Part shown: positions 9,644 through 17,137 of the stretch, one piece after another | How the letters are laid out: each line of letters starts with the position of its first letter | How positions within the stretch are numbered: position 1 is the first letter of the stretch | Assembly (NCBI RefSeq): GCF_023544445.1 | Contig: NZ_JALPVJ010000020.1 | Location: forward strand, 62,001 to 126,000 | Length of the DNA stretch: 64,000 nucleotides | Direction: 5' to 3' | From: Actinoplanes sp. M2I2 | GTDB taxonomy: Bacteria; Actinomycetota; Actinomycetes; Mycobacteriales; Micromonosporaceae | Position numbers and translations under genes: made by a program | Notes under the pieces: model-generated | Told to the model about the DNA's origin: nothing | Databases searched by the model: none | The model's input: only the letters and a program-made list of their open reading frames with translations

Positions 9644-10939
9644 ATGTCCGAACAGCCCCGTTCAGCCCGGCCGAAGCTCTATCCACGGCTCACCCTCCTC
9701 ACCACCGGCCTGTTCCTCGTCGGCACCCAAGCCTTTGTGATCGCCGGCCTGCTACCCGAGATCGCCCAGGATCTGGGTGTCGGGGAAAGCGACGTGTCCT
9801 ACTCGATCACCTATCTCTCCCTCGTCGCCGCGGTCGCCGCGCCGGTGATCTCCATCTCGGCCGCCCGGATGTCCCGGACGACTCTCATGTCTCTCGGCCT
9901 CCTGTTCATCGGCGTCGGCACCGTGCTCTCGGGGGTCGCGCCGAACATCGGGCTCTTCATCGCGGGCCGGATCATCGCGGGAATCGGCGGCGGAGCCATC
10001 GTCCCGGCGGCCACGGCGGCCGCCGCTGCCATTGCCCCGCCGGAGAACCGGGGCCGAGCCATCGCCTTCGTCGCCCTGGGCTTCACCGCGGCCACGGCAG
10101 TCGGAGCGCCGCTCGGGACGGTGCTGGGAGACGTGGGCGGATGGCGGCTCCCGATGTTGCTGGTGGCCGGACTCGCGCTGGTGCTCTCCCTCGCTCAGGC
10201 GATCTTCCTGCGGGGCATCCCGATCAGCCCGCCGACGAGGTTCGCGGAACGCCTGACCCCGCTCAAGGACGTACGGGTGATGCTGACCCTGCTGGCGACG
10301 GTCTTCGTGTTCATCGGCTTCAACGTGCTCTACACCTTCTCGTCGGCTGTCACCGAGGATGTGACCGACGGGTCGGGAACGCTGCTGGCCGTCCTGCTGT
10401 TCGTCTTCGGCGTCACCGGCGTGCTGGGCACGCTGGTGTCGGGACGCCTCACGGATCGATTCGGCAGCCGTACGATCGGGGTCGCCTTCCTCGCCGGGAC
10501 AGCGGTGGTCCTGTCCGGCATGGTGCTGGGTGCGCAGTCGTTCTTCGTCACAGCGGTGATCTTCGCCGTCTGGGGAGTCGCATCGTTCGGCGCCTCCCTT
10601 CCGATCCAGCATCGCCTGTCCTCGATCGACCCGCCCACCGCGCCCATCGCGCTGAGCTGGTACACGACAGCCATGTTCGGTGGCATCGCTCTGGGCCCCG
10701 TGCTGGGCGCCGTGATGCTCGACATCGGAAGCGCGGTGCTCATCCCCTTCGCCGGGGCCGCGGCGAACGTCGTCGCCCTCCTCGTCTTCCTCGGGGGCTT
10801 CCGCCGCCGTCGCACGTCACGGGGCGTGGCCGACGGTGTCGACGGGGGTGTTCGCCTCGCGCCTGCCCCGGACGTGCGGGAGAGTGCCGGCGCCTCGGCT
10901 GATCGGGGAGGGTCGCGCGCAACGCAGCCGGGAAGCTGA
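9644..10939 (+). CDS. MFS transporter (DHA1-type drug/arabinose-efflux family)
   Basis: 431 aa with 12 predicted transmembrane helices. The first helix carries TTGLFLVGTQAFVIAGLLPEI, typical of the AraJ/CmlR-like DHA1 group, in which an N-terminal helix runs into GVGESDVSYSITYLS. The second-loop signature appears as AARMSRTTLM. The C-terminal 40 residues are hydrophilic. Initiation is at the ATG at 9644, after a purine-rich GAGGGTGAGG. It is likely an inner-membrane proton-coupled exporter of small molecules; substrate unknown. It sits between a LAL regulator and a MerR gene on the same strand. Confidence 0.88.
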   Translation: MSEQPRSARPKLYPRLTLLTTGLFLVGTQAFVIAGLLPEIAQDLGVGESDVSYSITYLSLVAAVAAPVISISAARMSRTTLMSLGLLFIGVGTVLSGVAPNIGLFIAGRIIAGIGGGAIVPAATAAAAAIAPPENRGRAIAFVALGFTAATAVGAPLGTVLGDVGGWRLPMLLVAGLALVLSLAQAIFLRGIPISPPTRFAERLTPLKDVRVMLTLLATVFVFIGFNVLYTFSSAVTEDVTDGSGTLLAVLLFVFGVTGVLGTLVSGRLTDRFGSRTIGVAFLAGTAVVLSGMVLGAQSFFVTAVIFAVWGVASFGASLPIQHRLSSIDPPTAPIALSWYTTAMFGGIALGPVLGAVMLDIGSAVLIPFAGAAANVVALLVFLGGFRRRRTSRGVADGVDGGVRLAPAPDVRESAGASADRGGSRATQPGS

Positions 10940-10955
10940 CGACCTCGGCGTCCGT

Positions 10956-10966
10956 TAGGGTCGGTC
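10956..10966 (+). promoter_or_regulatory. Probable leaderless -10 element for merR
   Basis: TAGGGT at 10956-10961 lies 5 nt before the ATG at 10967 and there is no Shine-Dalgarno. TANNNT placed 5-7 nt before a start codon is the usual geometry of leaderless actinobacterial transcripts. Confidence 0.5.
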
Positions 10967-11689
10967 ATGCGCATCGGCCGGCTCGCCGCCCTCGCCCGCG
11001 TGACGTCGCGGACCGTGCGGCATTACCACCAGATCGGTCTGCTGCCCGAGCCGGAGCGCCGCTCGAACGGCTACCGCGAGTACACCGTCCTCGATCTCAC
11101 CAAGCTCCTCCGCATACGCCACCTGGTCGCGCTCGGCCTGCCGCTCGACCGGATCCCGCCTCTGCTCGACCCGGTCGACGGCGGCGTAGCGGCGGAGCTG
11201 GCCGGCCTGGAGCACGCCATCCGGCGGCAGATCGGGGAGCTGACCCGGCAGCTCGACGTCGTGGTGGCCGCCCGCGCGTCCGTGCTGCCCGAGGCGTCGG
11301 CCGGCTTCGGCGGGACGGACCCGTACGGCGAGGCGGCCGAGGAGGCCCGCGCCGCGCTGGGCGCCGGTGACCTGCGGCGGATCGAGGCCGACCTCACGCT
11401 GCTGATCGCCACGGCGGACGAGGCAACTCGGACGCGGCTGCACGAGCATGTGGCGAAGGCCTGGACGCCGGCCGGCGCGCACCGCCTCGCGCAGCTCAGC
11501 CGGGATCTCGTCGCGGTCACCGACGCCACCCCGGAGGCCGAGCGGGAGCGGATCGCCCGAGAGCTGCGTGACCTGCTGCCCGACGTGCCGGAGCTCTTCG
11601 ACCGTACGGTGGCGGACCTCCTCGACCAGTACAGCGCCGAGGCGTTCACCTCCGCTCAGCTCGACGTCCTCCGCCGCGCCGCTCCTTGA
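10967..11689 (+). CDS. MerR-family transcriptional regulator
   Basis: 240 aa. The first 70 residues are the MerR winged helix (RIGRLAALARVTSRTVRHYH, then IGLLPEPERRSNGYREY), followed by a dimerisation helix (RIRHLVALGLPLDRIPPLLD). The remaining 150 residues form a helical effector domain without metal-binding Cys, so a drug or organic ligand is likelier than a metal. The MFS exporter begins 33 bp downstream on the same strand. MerR next to an efflux pump is a common resistance arrangement in which the regulator controls the pump. Confidence 0.88.
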   Translation: MRIGRLAALARVTSRTVRHYHQIGLLPEPERRSNGYREYTVLDLTKLLRIRHLVALGLPLDRIPPLLDPVDGGVAAELAGLEHAIRRQIGELTRQLDVVVAARASVLPEASAGFGGTDPYGEAAEEARAALGAGDLRRIEADLTLLIATADEATRTRLHEHVAKAWTPAGAHRLAQLSRDLVAVTDATPEAERERIARELRDLLPDVPELFDRTVADLLDQYSAEAFTSAQLDVLRRAAP

Positions 11690-11722
11690 CCTTCTCGTAA
11701 CGTCATAGTTTTTCCTCGAGTC

Positions 11723-12934
11723 ATGCGATTCGTCCCCGTGGCCTATCTCGGCTCGTACGTGCTCTCCCTGCTCGGCAATTCGATCGCCGCGATCGCCCTG
11801 CCGCTGGTCGTGCTGCAGACCACCGGCAGCACGCTCGGCGCGGGCGCGGTGGCCGCCGCGACCGCCGTGCCCGCGCTGCTCGCCGGCCTGCTGATGGGCG
11901 TCGTGATCGACCGGGTCAACCGCCGCTCCTCGTCGGTGGCGACCGACCTGATCTCGGCCGCCTCGGTCGCCGCGCTGCCGTTGCTGGACCTGTTCACCGA
12001 TCTGAACGTCGGGCTGTTCGTGCTGTTCGGTGTGATCGGCTCGCTGGGCGACATCCCCGGCCTGACCGCGCGGGAGGCGCTGCTGCCCGCGGTCGTGCGG
12101 GAGAGCGGCCTGTCCGCGGAGCGCCTGATCGGCCTGCGCGAGACGATCAGCGCAGCGGTCATCGTGATCGGCCCGGCCATCGCCGGCGTGCTGATCGGCG
12201 TCCTCGAAGGCGCCGGTGTGCTGTGGGTGACCGCCGGCACGTCGTTCGCCGCGGCCCTGGTCACCCTGCTGATCCCGCGTCGTGTCGGGGCGGTGGCCGC
12301 CCCCGCCGGCCCGGCCCGTCCCCGGGTCGTGGCCCGGCAGCTCCGCGAGGGCTGGTCGACGCTGCTCGGCAGCCCGATCCTGCTCCTGCTGACCACGATC
12401 AGCCTGGTCGCCGGGCTGGTGCTGGCCGCCTTCCAGGGCCTGATCCTGCCGGTGCACTTCACCGCTACGGGCCAGGCGTCGCTGCTCGGCCTGGTGCTCA
12501 GCGCCATCGCGGTCGGACTGCTGATCGGCAGCGCCATCTACACCGTCTTCGCCAAGCGCGGCAGTCACCGGGCGGCCTGGCTGCACACCGGCCTGATCGG
12601 CACGGGCGCCGGCTTCGCCGTCATCGCCACCCTGCACTCGACCCCGGTGATCCTGATCGGCGGCGTGCTCGTCGGCTTGGGCAGCGGCCTGGTCGGCGGC
12701 CTGATCGGCGTCCTGTCCCTCGAACGGATCCCCGACGGCCTGCGCGGTCGCGTCCTGGGCACGCAGAACGCCCTGCTCACAGTGGCGCCCGCGCTCGGCA
12801 TCATGGGCGCCGCCGTCCTGATCGAGGCGTGGAGCGTGACGGTCGCGGCCGTCGTCGCCACCGCGGTCTGGGCGGCCCTGGCGCTCGGCGCCCTCGTCAC
12901 GGCGCGTCCGAGCGCTCTGGGCAGCGTTTCCTGA
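11723..12934 (+). CDS. MFS transporter (putative drug efflux)
   Basis: 403 aa with about 11-12 hydrophobic helices. It has the tetracenomycin/MFS_3-like features GSTLGAGAVAAATAVPALL and VIDRVNRRSSSVATDLISA (the conserved cytoplasmic loop 2-3), then LSAERLIGLRETISAAVIVIG. It follows the MerR gene by 33 bp and probably forms an operon with it. A CATAGT hexamer at 11704-11709 might give it its own promoter. A role in export of a toxic compound is inferred from family and context; substrate unknown. Confidence 0.88.
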   Translation: MRFVPVAYLGSYVLSLLGNSIAAIALPLVVLQTTGSTLGAGAVAAATAVPALLAGLLMGVVIDRVNRRSSSVATDLISAASVAALPLLDLFTDLNVGLFVLFGVIGSLGDIPGLTAREALLPAVVRESGLSAERLIGLRETISAAVIVIGPAIAGVLIGVLEGAGVLWVTAGTSFAAALVTLLIPRRVGAVAAPAGPARPRVVARQLREGWSTLLGSPILLLLTTISLVAGLVLAAFQGLILPVHFTATGQASLLGLVLSAIAVGLLIGSAIYTVFAKRGSHRAAWLHTGLIGTGAGFAVIATLHSTPVILIGGVLVGLGSGLVGGLIGVLSLERIPDGLRGRVLGTQNALLTVAPALGIMGAAVLIEAWSVTVAAVVATAVWAALALGALVTARPSALGSVS

Positions 12935-12938
12935 CGCT

Positions 12939-12980
12939 CGAAGCCACTGGCTGACGACCGCGATGGTCACGGTGGCTTCG
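12939..12980. terminator. Possible hairpin between convergent genes
   Basis: CGAAGCCAC at 12939-12947 pairs perfectly with GTGGCTTCG at 12972-12980 across a 24-nt loop. There is no U-tract. It lies between the MFS gene and the oppositely oriented SnoaL-like gene. Confidence 0.4.
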
Positions 12981-13016
12981 TGGCGGACGGTCGAGGCGTC
13001 GAGGCCGTGGCGCGCG

Positions 13017-13544
13017 CTACGACACCGGCGGCTTCGTCGCCTCGCGGCGGGCCTGGCGCCGGGCCCGGGCCATCCGCCACAGGAACGCCGGGGTGGGCGG
13101 GACCCAGCCGAGCTGGGCGGCCAGGCCGAGATCGTCGCGATTGGCCCAGTGCTCCACGACCAGGCCGTCCTTCATCCGGAACCAATGCGTCTGCGTGATG
13201 GCGAACGGGCGCCCGGTCGGCGGGAACGCCTGGGCGACCTGGCCGCGCTCGTCGTAGGACACGAACGGCCCGACCTGGCGTCCCGACATCGTGCAGTGCA
13301 CGACGACCAACTCGCCGTCGGCGACCGCGTCGTGGATGTCGAACCTGAGATCCGCGAACGCGGCGCGCAGCCAGTGGGCGGTGGCTTCGAACGCGGCCGG
13401 GCCTCGTCCCCGGCAGGCCGGCGGCTCGTCCTTGGCCTCCCGGTTGGTCGCCTGCGGGTGTACGCATCGAGCCAGCTCGGCGAGGTCGCCCGAGGCCATG
13501 ACCGTCATGGAGCGGATGCAGGAGTCGGTGTCGATGGTGTGCAT
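13017..13544 (-). CDS. SnoaL-like/NTF2-fold protein (ester cyclase-like)
   Basis: 175 aa. The ATG at 13544 is chosen because GGAGG lies 7 nt upstream. The sequence fits the SnoaL-like family: FEATAHWLRAAFADLRFDIHDAVADGE followed by VVHCTMSGRQVG, an acidic-His core, and FRMKDGLVVEHWANRDDLG, typical of predicted ester cyclases and ketosteroid-isomerase-fold proteins. It is a small cytoplasmic enzyme or binding protein of unknown substrate. It is transcribed divergently from a tetR gene only 62 bp away, and the gap holds two palindromes, so it is very probably the TetR target. Confidence 0.82.
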   Translation of the reverse strand: MHTIDTDSCIRSMTVMASGDLAELARCVHPQATNREAKDEPPACRGRGPAAFEATAHWLRAAFADLRFDIHDAVADGELVVVHCTMSGRQVGPFVSYDERGQVAQAFPPTGRPFAITQTHWFRMKDGLVVEHWANRDDLGLAAQLGWVPPTPAFLWRMARARRQARREATKPPVS

Positions 13545-13561
13545 GATGCCTCCACTGAACA

Positions 13562-13608
13562 ATCGGATACAGTGGAGAAGTATTCGATACTAGTGAACGG
13601 TATTCAAT
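13562..13608. promoter_or_regulatory. Two overlapping 27-bp inverted repeats (TetR operator)
   Basis: Inverted repeat 1 is ATCGGATAC (13562-13570), a 9-nt spacer and GTATTCGAT (13580-13588), with 8 of 9 arm pairs matching. Repeat 2 is ATTCGATAC (13582-13590), a 9-nt spacer and GTATTCAAT (13600-13608), with 7 of 9 arm pairs matching. They are offset by 20 bp, two helical turns, and share the central GTATTCGATAC. Repeat 2 runs into the tetR start codon, so binding would block both divergent genes. Confidence 0.75.
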
Positions 13609-14248
13609 GACGCGTCGCGCATACGACAACAGCCGCCGGGCCGAGCAGGCGCACCTGAACCGCCGTCGCATGCTCGACGCGGCCCGGGAGTTGCTGGTCG
13701 AGCGAGGTCCGGCGGCGGTCACCATGCGCGACGTGGCCGGGCGCGCCGGAGTTTCCGCCGAGACGCTCTACAAGACGTTCGGCACCAAGACCGCCCTGAT
13801 CAAAGCCGTGTACGACGTCACGCTGGCCGGCGACGACGAGCCCGTCGCGATGATCGACCGGCCCGAGATCCAGGCGGTGTTCGCCGCTACCGGCCCCGAG
13901 GACAAACTCGCCCGGTACGCCCACGCCGCGCGCCGGATCGCCGAACGGACCGGCCCGCTGCTGGCCAAGTTGCTGGCCGGCGCGCGTGGGGGAGACCCCG
14001 ACCTGGCGCGGTTCCGCGAGACCACCAACCAGGAGCGCATGATCGGCGCCGGCGCCGTCGTACGCCACCTCGCGGCCACCGGCGGCCTGCGAACCGGCAT
14101 CGATCCGGACCGGGCCCGCGACATCGTCTGGACCTTGATCGCGCCCGAGGTCTACGAACTGCTCGTGGGTGATCGAGGCTGGTCGCCCGAGGAATACGAG
14201 AAATGGCTGGCCCAGGCCCTCGCCGACGCTATCGCCGCCCGCGGGTGA
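13607..14248 (+). CDS. TetR-family transcriptional repressor
   Basis: 213 aa. The N-terminal helix-turn-helix is clear: RRMLDAARELLVERGPAAVT, then MRDVAGRAGVSAETLYKTFG and KTALIKAVYDVT (residues about 17-70). The C-terminal ligand domain is helical and ends with WSPEEYEKWLAQALADAI. No Shine-Dalgarno precedes the ATG at 13607, and the operator palindrome extends into the start codon, suggesting tight autoregulation. It is divergent from the SnoaL-like gene, its presumed target. Ligand unknown. Confidence 0.9.
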   Translation: MTRRAYDNSRRAEQAHLNRRRMLDAARELLVERGPAAVTMRDVAGRAGVSAETLYKTFGTKTALIKAVYDVTLAGDDEPVAMIDRPEIQAVFAATGPEDKLARYAHAARRIAERTGPLLAKLLAGARGGDPDLARFRETTNQERMIGAGAVVRHLAATGGLRTGIDPDRARDIVWTLIAPEVYELLVGDRGWSPEEYEKWLAQALADAIAARG

Positions 14249-14860
14249 CGCCGCCGGCGGGCGTCGTGACCCGGTTTCCGGTCGCGTCGTCAGCAAAGGG
14301 CTCGCCGATGGATACGTCCGCCGACGCCGGTGCGAATAGCGGGTCCCGTCCGCGCCGCCGCTCGACTCAACCGTCCGGCGGCTCAGGTGTGAATGGCTAC
14401 TCCGCGACAACCGAGACGGTCGGCCGGGCGTCGTAGTTCGCTCTCGAACCAAGACTGGGGAACGAAAGCCCGAGCGGTCACGCACCGGCAGCGTCGCCGC
14501 TTAACGCTTCTTCAGTTTGGGAATCCGGCGTGACATACGCATCATCGCGTGGCCGTGGAATCCAATTAATCCGTCGCTTCCTGTGTATTCGGCATTGCTT
14601 TCCCCTGTTATTGGACGCGCGCGCCATCGGCGCCGGACAACTGTCGCTGTCATACAACAGCCACAGCGCTCCAGGCCAGTAGTTTTCGACCGTCCTCGAC
14701 GGTAGGGAGCAGTATCTGTGGCCACCATGGAATCAGCGGGGCGCCGCTGTTCGTGCGCACGGGAATCCGCGCGCCGAATTCCCACTGAAAGGCGCTGTCA
14801 CGGTCACGGCGGGTGGCGGAACGGTTCCGGGCCCCGTGGCCGGCGCCGGGGAGAGGCCCG
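14249..14860. other. Long intergenic region with reduced GC, no confident gene
   Basis: This 612-bp stretch is flanked by the tetR and ECF genes. A 42-codon frame starts at an ATG at 14308 after AAAGGG. A minus-strand frame 14501-14785 ends in the basic tail MSRRIPKLKKR, preceded by GFHGHA. Neither has recognisable homology, and GC is clearly lower between about 14500 and 14660. I consider both peptides unproven. The part close to 14861 presumably contains the ECF gene promoter. Confidence 0.35.
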
Positions 14861-15442
14861 ATGAGCGGGCACGCCTTCGCCGGTGAGGTGTTCCGCATGC
14901 ACGGCCCGGCGCTGTTGCGCTTCGCCCGGACGCTCACGCCGGGCGATCCGCACGCGGCCGAGGACATCGTGCAGGAGACGTTGCTGCGTGTGTGGCGGAA
15001 CGCGGACCGGTTGCACTCCACGCCGGAGGAGCTGCGGCCGTGGCTGTTCACCGTCGTCCGCCGGCTGGCCATCGACAGCTACCGGTCCCGGCTGGCCCGT
15101 CCGGCCGCCCCGGACAACGACGAGGAGCTGCTGACCAGGCCGGCGCCGGACGGCACCGAAGGCACCCTCGACCGGCATGTCGTGCGCGACGCCCTGCTGA
15201 CTCTCAAGCCGGATCACCGCAATGTCCTGGTGCACCGTTACCTGCTCGACCTGAGCGTCGAAGAGACGGCAGCCCAGCTGAGCATCCCGGCCGGTACGGT
15301 GAAGTCGCGCAGCAGCAAGGCGTTGCACGAGCTGCGCGCGGTGCTCGCGACCGAGGGAAAAGCACCGCGCGCGGTGGCTCAGACGTCGCCCGGCCGGATC
15401 GCCTCCAGCCGCAGCTCGTCGTCGCCGACCCGGACGGTCTGA
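14861..15442 (+). CDS. ECF-type RNA polymerase sigma factor
   Basis: 193 aa from the ATG at 14861, supported by GGGAGAGG at 14848-14855; an upstream in-frame start lacks one. Region 2 appears as LLRFARTLTPGD, HAAEDIVQETLLRVWRN and RPWLFTVVRRLAIDSYRSR. Region 4 appears as LTLKPDHRNVLVHRYLLDLS followed by VEETAAQLSIPAGTVKSRSS. No zinc-finger anti-sigma gene is adjacent. The last 21 codons (KAPRAVAQTSPGRIASS onward) are encoded by DNA that is also the 3' end of the convergent gene, and this tail lies outside the sigma fold. Confidence 0.92.
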   Translation: MSGHAFAGEVFRMHGPALLRFARTLTPGDPHAAEDIVQETLLRVWRNADRLHSTPEELRPWLFTVVRRLAIDSYRSRLARPAAPDNDEELLTRPAPDGTEGTLDRHVVRDALLTLKPDHRNVLVHRYLLDLSVEETAAQLSIPAGTVKSRSSKALHELRAVLATEGKAPRAVAQTSPGRIASSRSSSSPTRTV

Positions 15443-16011
15443 CCGGTCAGGTCGGCCGCCTGCACGGTGCTCGGCCGGCCGTCGACCCATTCGATCCCGC
15501 TCGCCCGCCGGTCCGGGAGCACGATGACATCGACCCGGACCGGGCGGCCGTCGTTCCCACCGGTGGCCCGGTAGACCCCGGCCGGGGCGGAGACCTGCGG
15601 GAGCGAGAAGGCGACCTTCCCACCGTTGAACTCGGCCGAGCCGGCCGCTGTGCCGTCGGTCAGCCGGGCCTCCAGCACCTCGCCACCGGCCCCTGCGAGC
15701 AACAGCCGGTCGCCGCCCGCGGTGCCCTTCACCCAGGCCTCCCGACTCACCCCGTCGGTCACGTGCGCGATGGCGCTGTTCTGCCAGACGTGGACAGCGA
15801 CGGTGAAGGCGCCGTCCTGGCTGCGGCCGACGTACCGGGCCTGTTCCGGGCCGGCGGCCTGGGCCGCGGCGGCTGCGGCGGCCGGCGCCGCCCGGGGCGG
15901 GTCCTCGGCGCGGGCGGTGGGCAGAAAGCCGGTGACGATGCCGGTCAGCACCGTCGCCAAAGCCACGCCGAGCACGCTCACCACGGCGATCAACACCTGC
16001 TTGCGGTTCAC
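15379..16011 (-). CDS. Signal-anchored secreted protein, unknown function
   Basis: 210 aa starting with GTG at 16011, with AGGAGAG upstream. An N-terminal hydrophobic segment (VLIAVVSVLGVALATVLTGI) acts as signal or anchor, followed by an Ala-rich linker and a soluble domain of about 150 residues with beta character (GAFTVAVHVWQNSAIAHVTDG, GKVAFSLPQVSAPAGVYRATG). No family recognised. The ending DDELRLEAIRPGDV is encoded opposite the tail of the ECF gene; the two coding regions overlap by 64 bp at 15379-15442. It lies 46 bp downstream of another membrane-anchored gene and is probably cotranscribed with it. Confidence 0.75.
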   Translation of the reverse strand: MNRKQVLIAVVSVLGVALATVLTGIVTGFLPTARAEDPPRAAPAAAAAAAQAAGPEQARYVGRSQDGAFTVAVHVWQNSAIAHVTDGVSREAWVKGTAGGDRLLLAGAGGEVLEARLTDGTAAGSAEFNGGKVAFSLPQVSAPAGVYRATGGNDGRPVRVDVIVLPDRRASGIEWVDGRPSTVQAADLTGQTVRVGDDELRLEAIRPGDV

Positions 16012-16057
16012 TGCGTACTCTCCTGTCGAACGTTGGGGGTCAGCCCGGTGGTGGTGG

Positions 16058-16981
16058 TCAGCCCAGCCGGACGGTGTGGACGGTCAGGCCAAGCGCGCCG
16101 GTGTCGACGCTGCCGTCCGGGCGTACCTCGAACCGCCACGCCGCGTGATCGACCTCGCCGAGCACGAGCACGGCCCCGCCGGTCGCGGGCCGTCCGGCCG
16201 ACTCGGCCCGGAACTGTTCCGCGTCGATGACGACGAGGCGCCGGGGCTGGTCCGGTTCCGCCGCGGCGCGGCCGTCGTCCAGCTGCTGGAACACCGAGGT
16301 GGCGGCGGCTCGGCCGGCGGGTTGCTCCAGGCCGCTGTGCCGGGCCTCGGCCAGCGTCGGCGCGGTCCGCAGCCGGCCCGGACGGGCGCCGGCGAGCTGG
16401 CCGGCCAGCTCGGTCGCGGTGCGGCCGGTCAGGACGACCTCGGCGTCCCGGCCGACCGGGCCGGTGAGCAACTCGGTCAGCATCTGCCGGACGACGGGCC
16501 CGACCGACTCCGGTTGCCCGGTCAGCGAGACCGGTCCGGCCGCGCGGGCCAGATTGACCAGGACCCGGCGGTCCTCGCGCAGACCCAGGGAAACGACCAG
16601 GGGGTACGGGTGTGACTCGGCGGCCACCTGCGCTCCGGTCTGCCGGCCGGCCCGCCCGAGCGTCCACTCGGTGCCGTCCCCCCGGCTGACCCAGGGTTCC
16701 GGCGCCTCGGGCTCGAACGTGGTCAGGCGCAACACGACCCGGTCCGCGGCGACCTCGACGGCGTACACGTCGGGGAAGTCTCGTCCCGCGCGATCGCAGG
16801 CGGTGACCAGGACCCGCAGCGCGCGATCGACCTCGTCGGTCGCCGCCGGGCCGGTCACCACCGGCGGCGCGGCCACCCGCGACCGGTCGGCCGGTTTCCG
16901 GAGCAGCTCGAGGACCAGCAGGACCGAGGCGATCAGCAGCAACACGGCGAGCACCACGGCGATGACGACGGGTGCGGACAT
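16058..16981 (-). CDS. Membrane-anchored protein of unknown function
   Basis: 307 aa. One N-terminal transmembrane segment (VVIAVVLAVLLLIASVLLVLELL) is followed by a long soluble domain that starts after a basic KPADRSR stretch. The soluble part has alternating hydrophobic strands (YAVEVAADRVVLRLTTFEPE, HPYPLVVSLGLREDRRVLVNL). No catalytic motif seen. It is divergent from the EccC-like ATPase gene across 156 bp and upstream of another anchored protein. Position suggests an accessory role in that secretion locus, but this is inference only. Confidence 0.72.
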   Translation of the reverse strand: MSAPVVIAVVLAVLLLIASVLLVLELLRKPADRSRVAAPPVVTGPAATDEVDRALRVLVTACDRAGRDFPDVYAVEVAADRVVLRLTTFEPEAPEPWVSRGDGTEWTLGRAGRQTGAQVAAESHPYPLVVSLGLREDRRVLVNLARAAGPVSLTGQPESVGPVVRQMLTELLTGPVGRDAEVVLTGRTATELAGQLAGARPGRLRTAPTLAEARHSGLEQPAGRAAATSVFQQLDDGRAAAEPDQPRRLVVIDAEQFRAESAGRPATGGAVLVLGEVDHAAWRFEVRPDGSVDTGALGLTVHTVRLG

Positions 16982-17137
16982 TCAGAACTCCTCGCGGCCG
17001 GACGGACGGGCCCGGCGCGCGTCCTCGTACGTTCCTACGGACCCGGCGGTCGTCGCGTTCTCGGTCCGGAGAACGAAATCCGGGCACCGGCCGTAGAGGT
17101 AGACGGCCGCGAGTTCCCGAATCTGGAGATGTGCACC

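Noticed and set aside
10955..12970. A 671-codon minus-strand frame across the merR and MFS genes
   Set aside because: No motif, extreme Asp/Gln/Arg composition, covers two well-supported genes.
14308..14785. Two short frames, a 42-aa plus-strand peptide and a basic-tailed minus-strand frame, in the 612-bp gap
   Set aside because: Plausible starts but no homology or conserved features; listed only within the gap entry.
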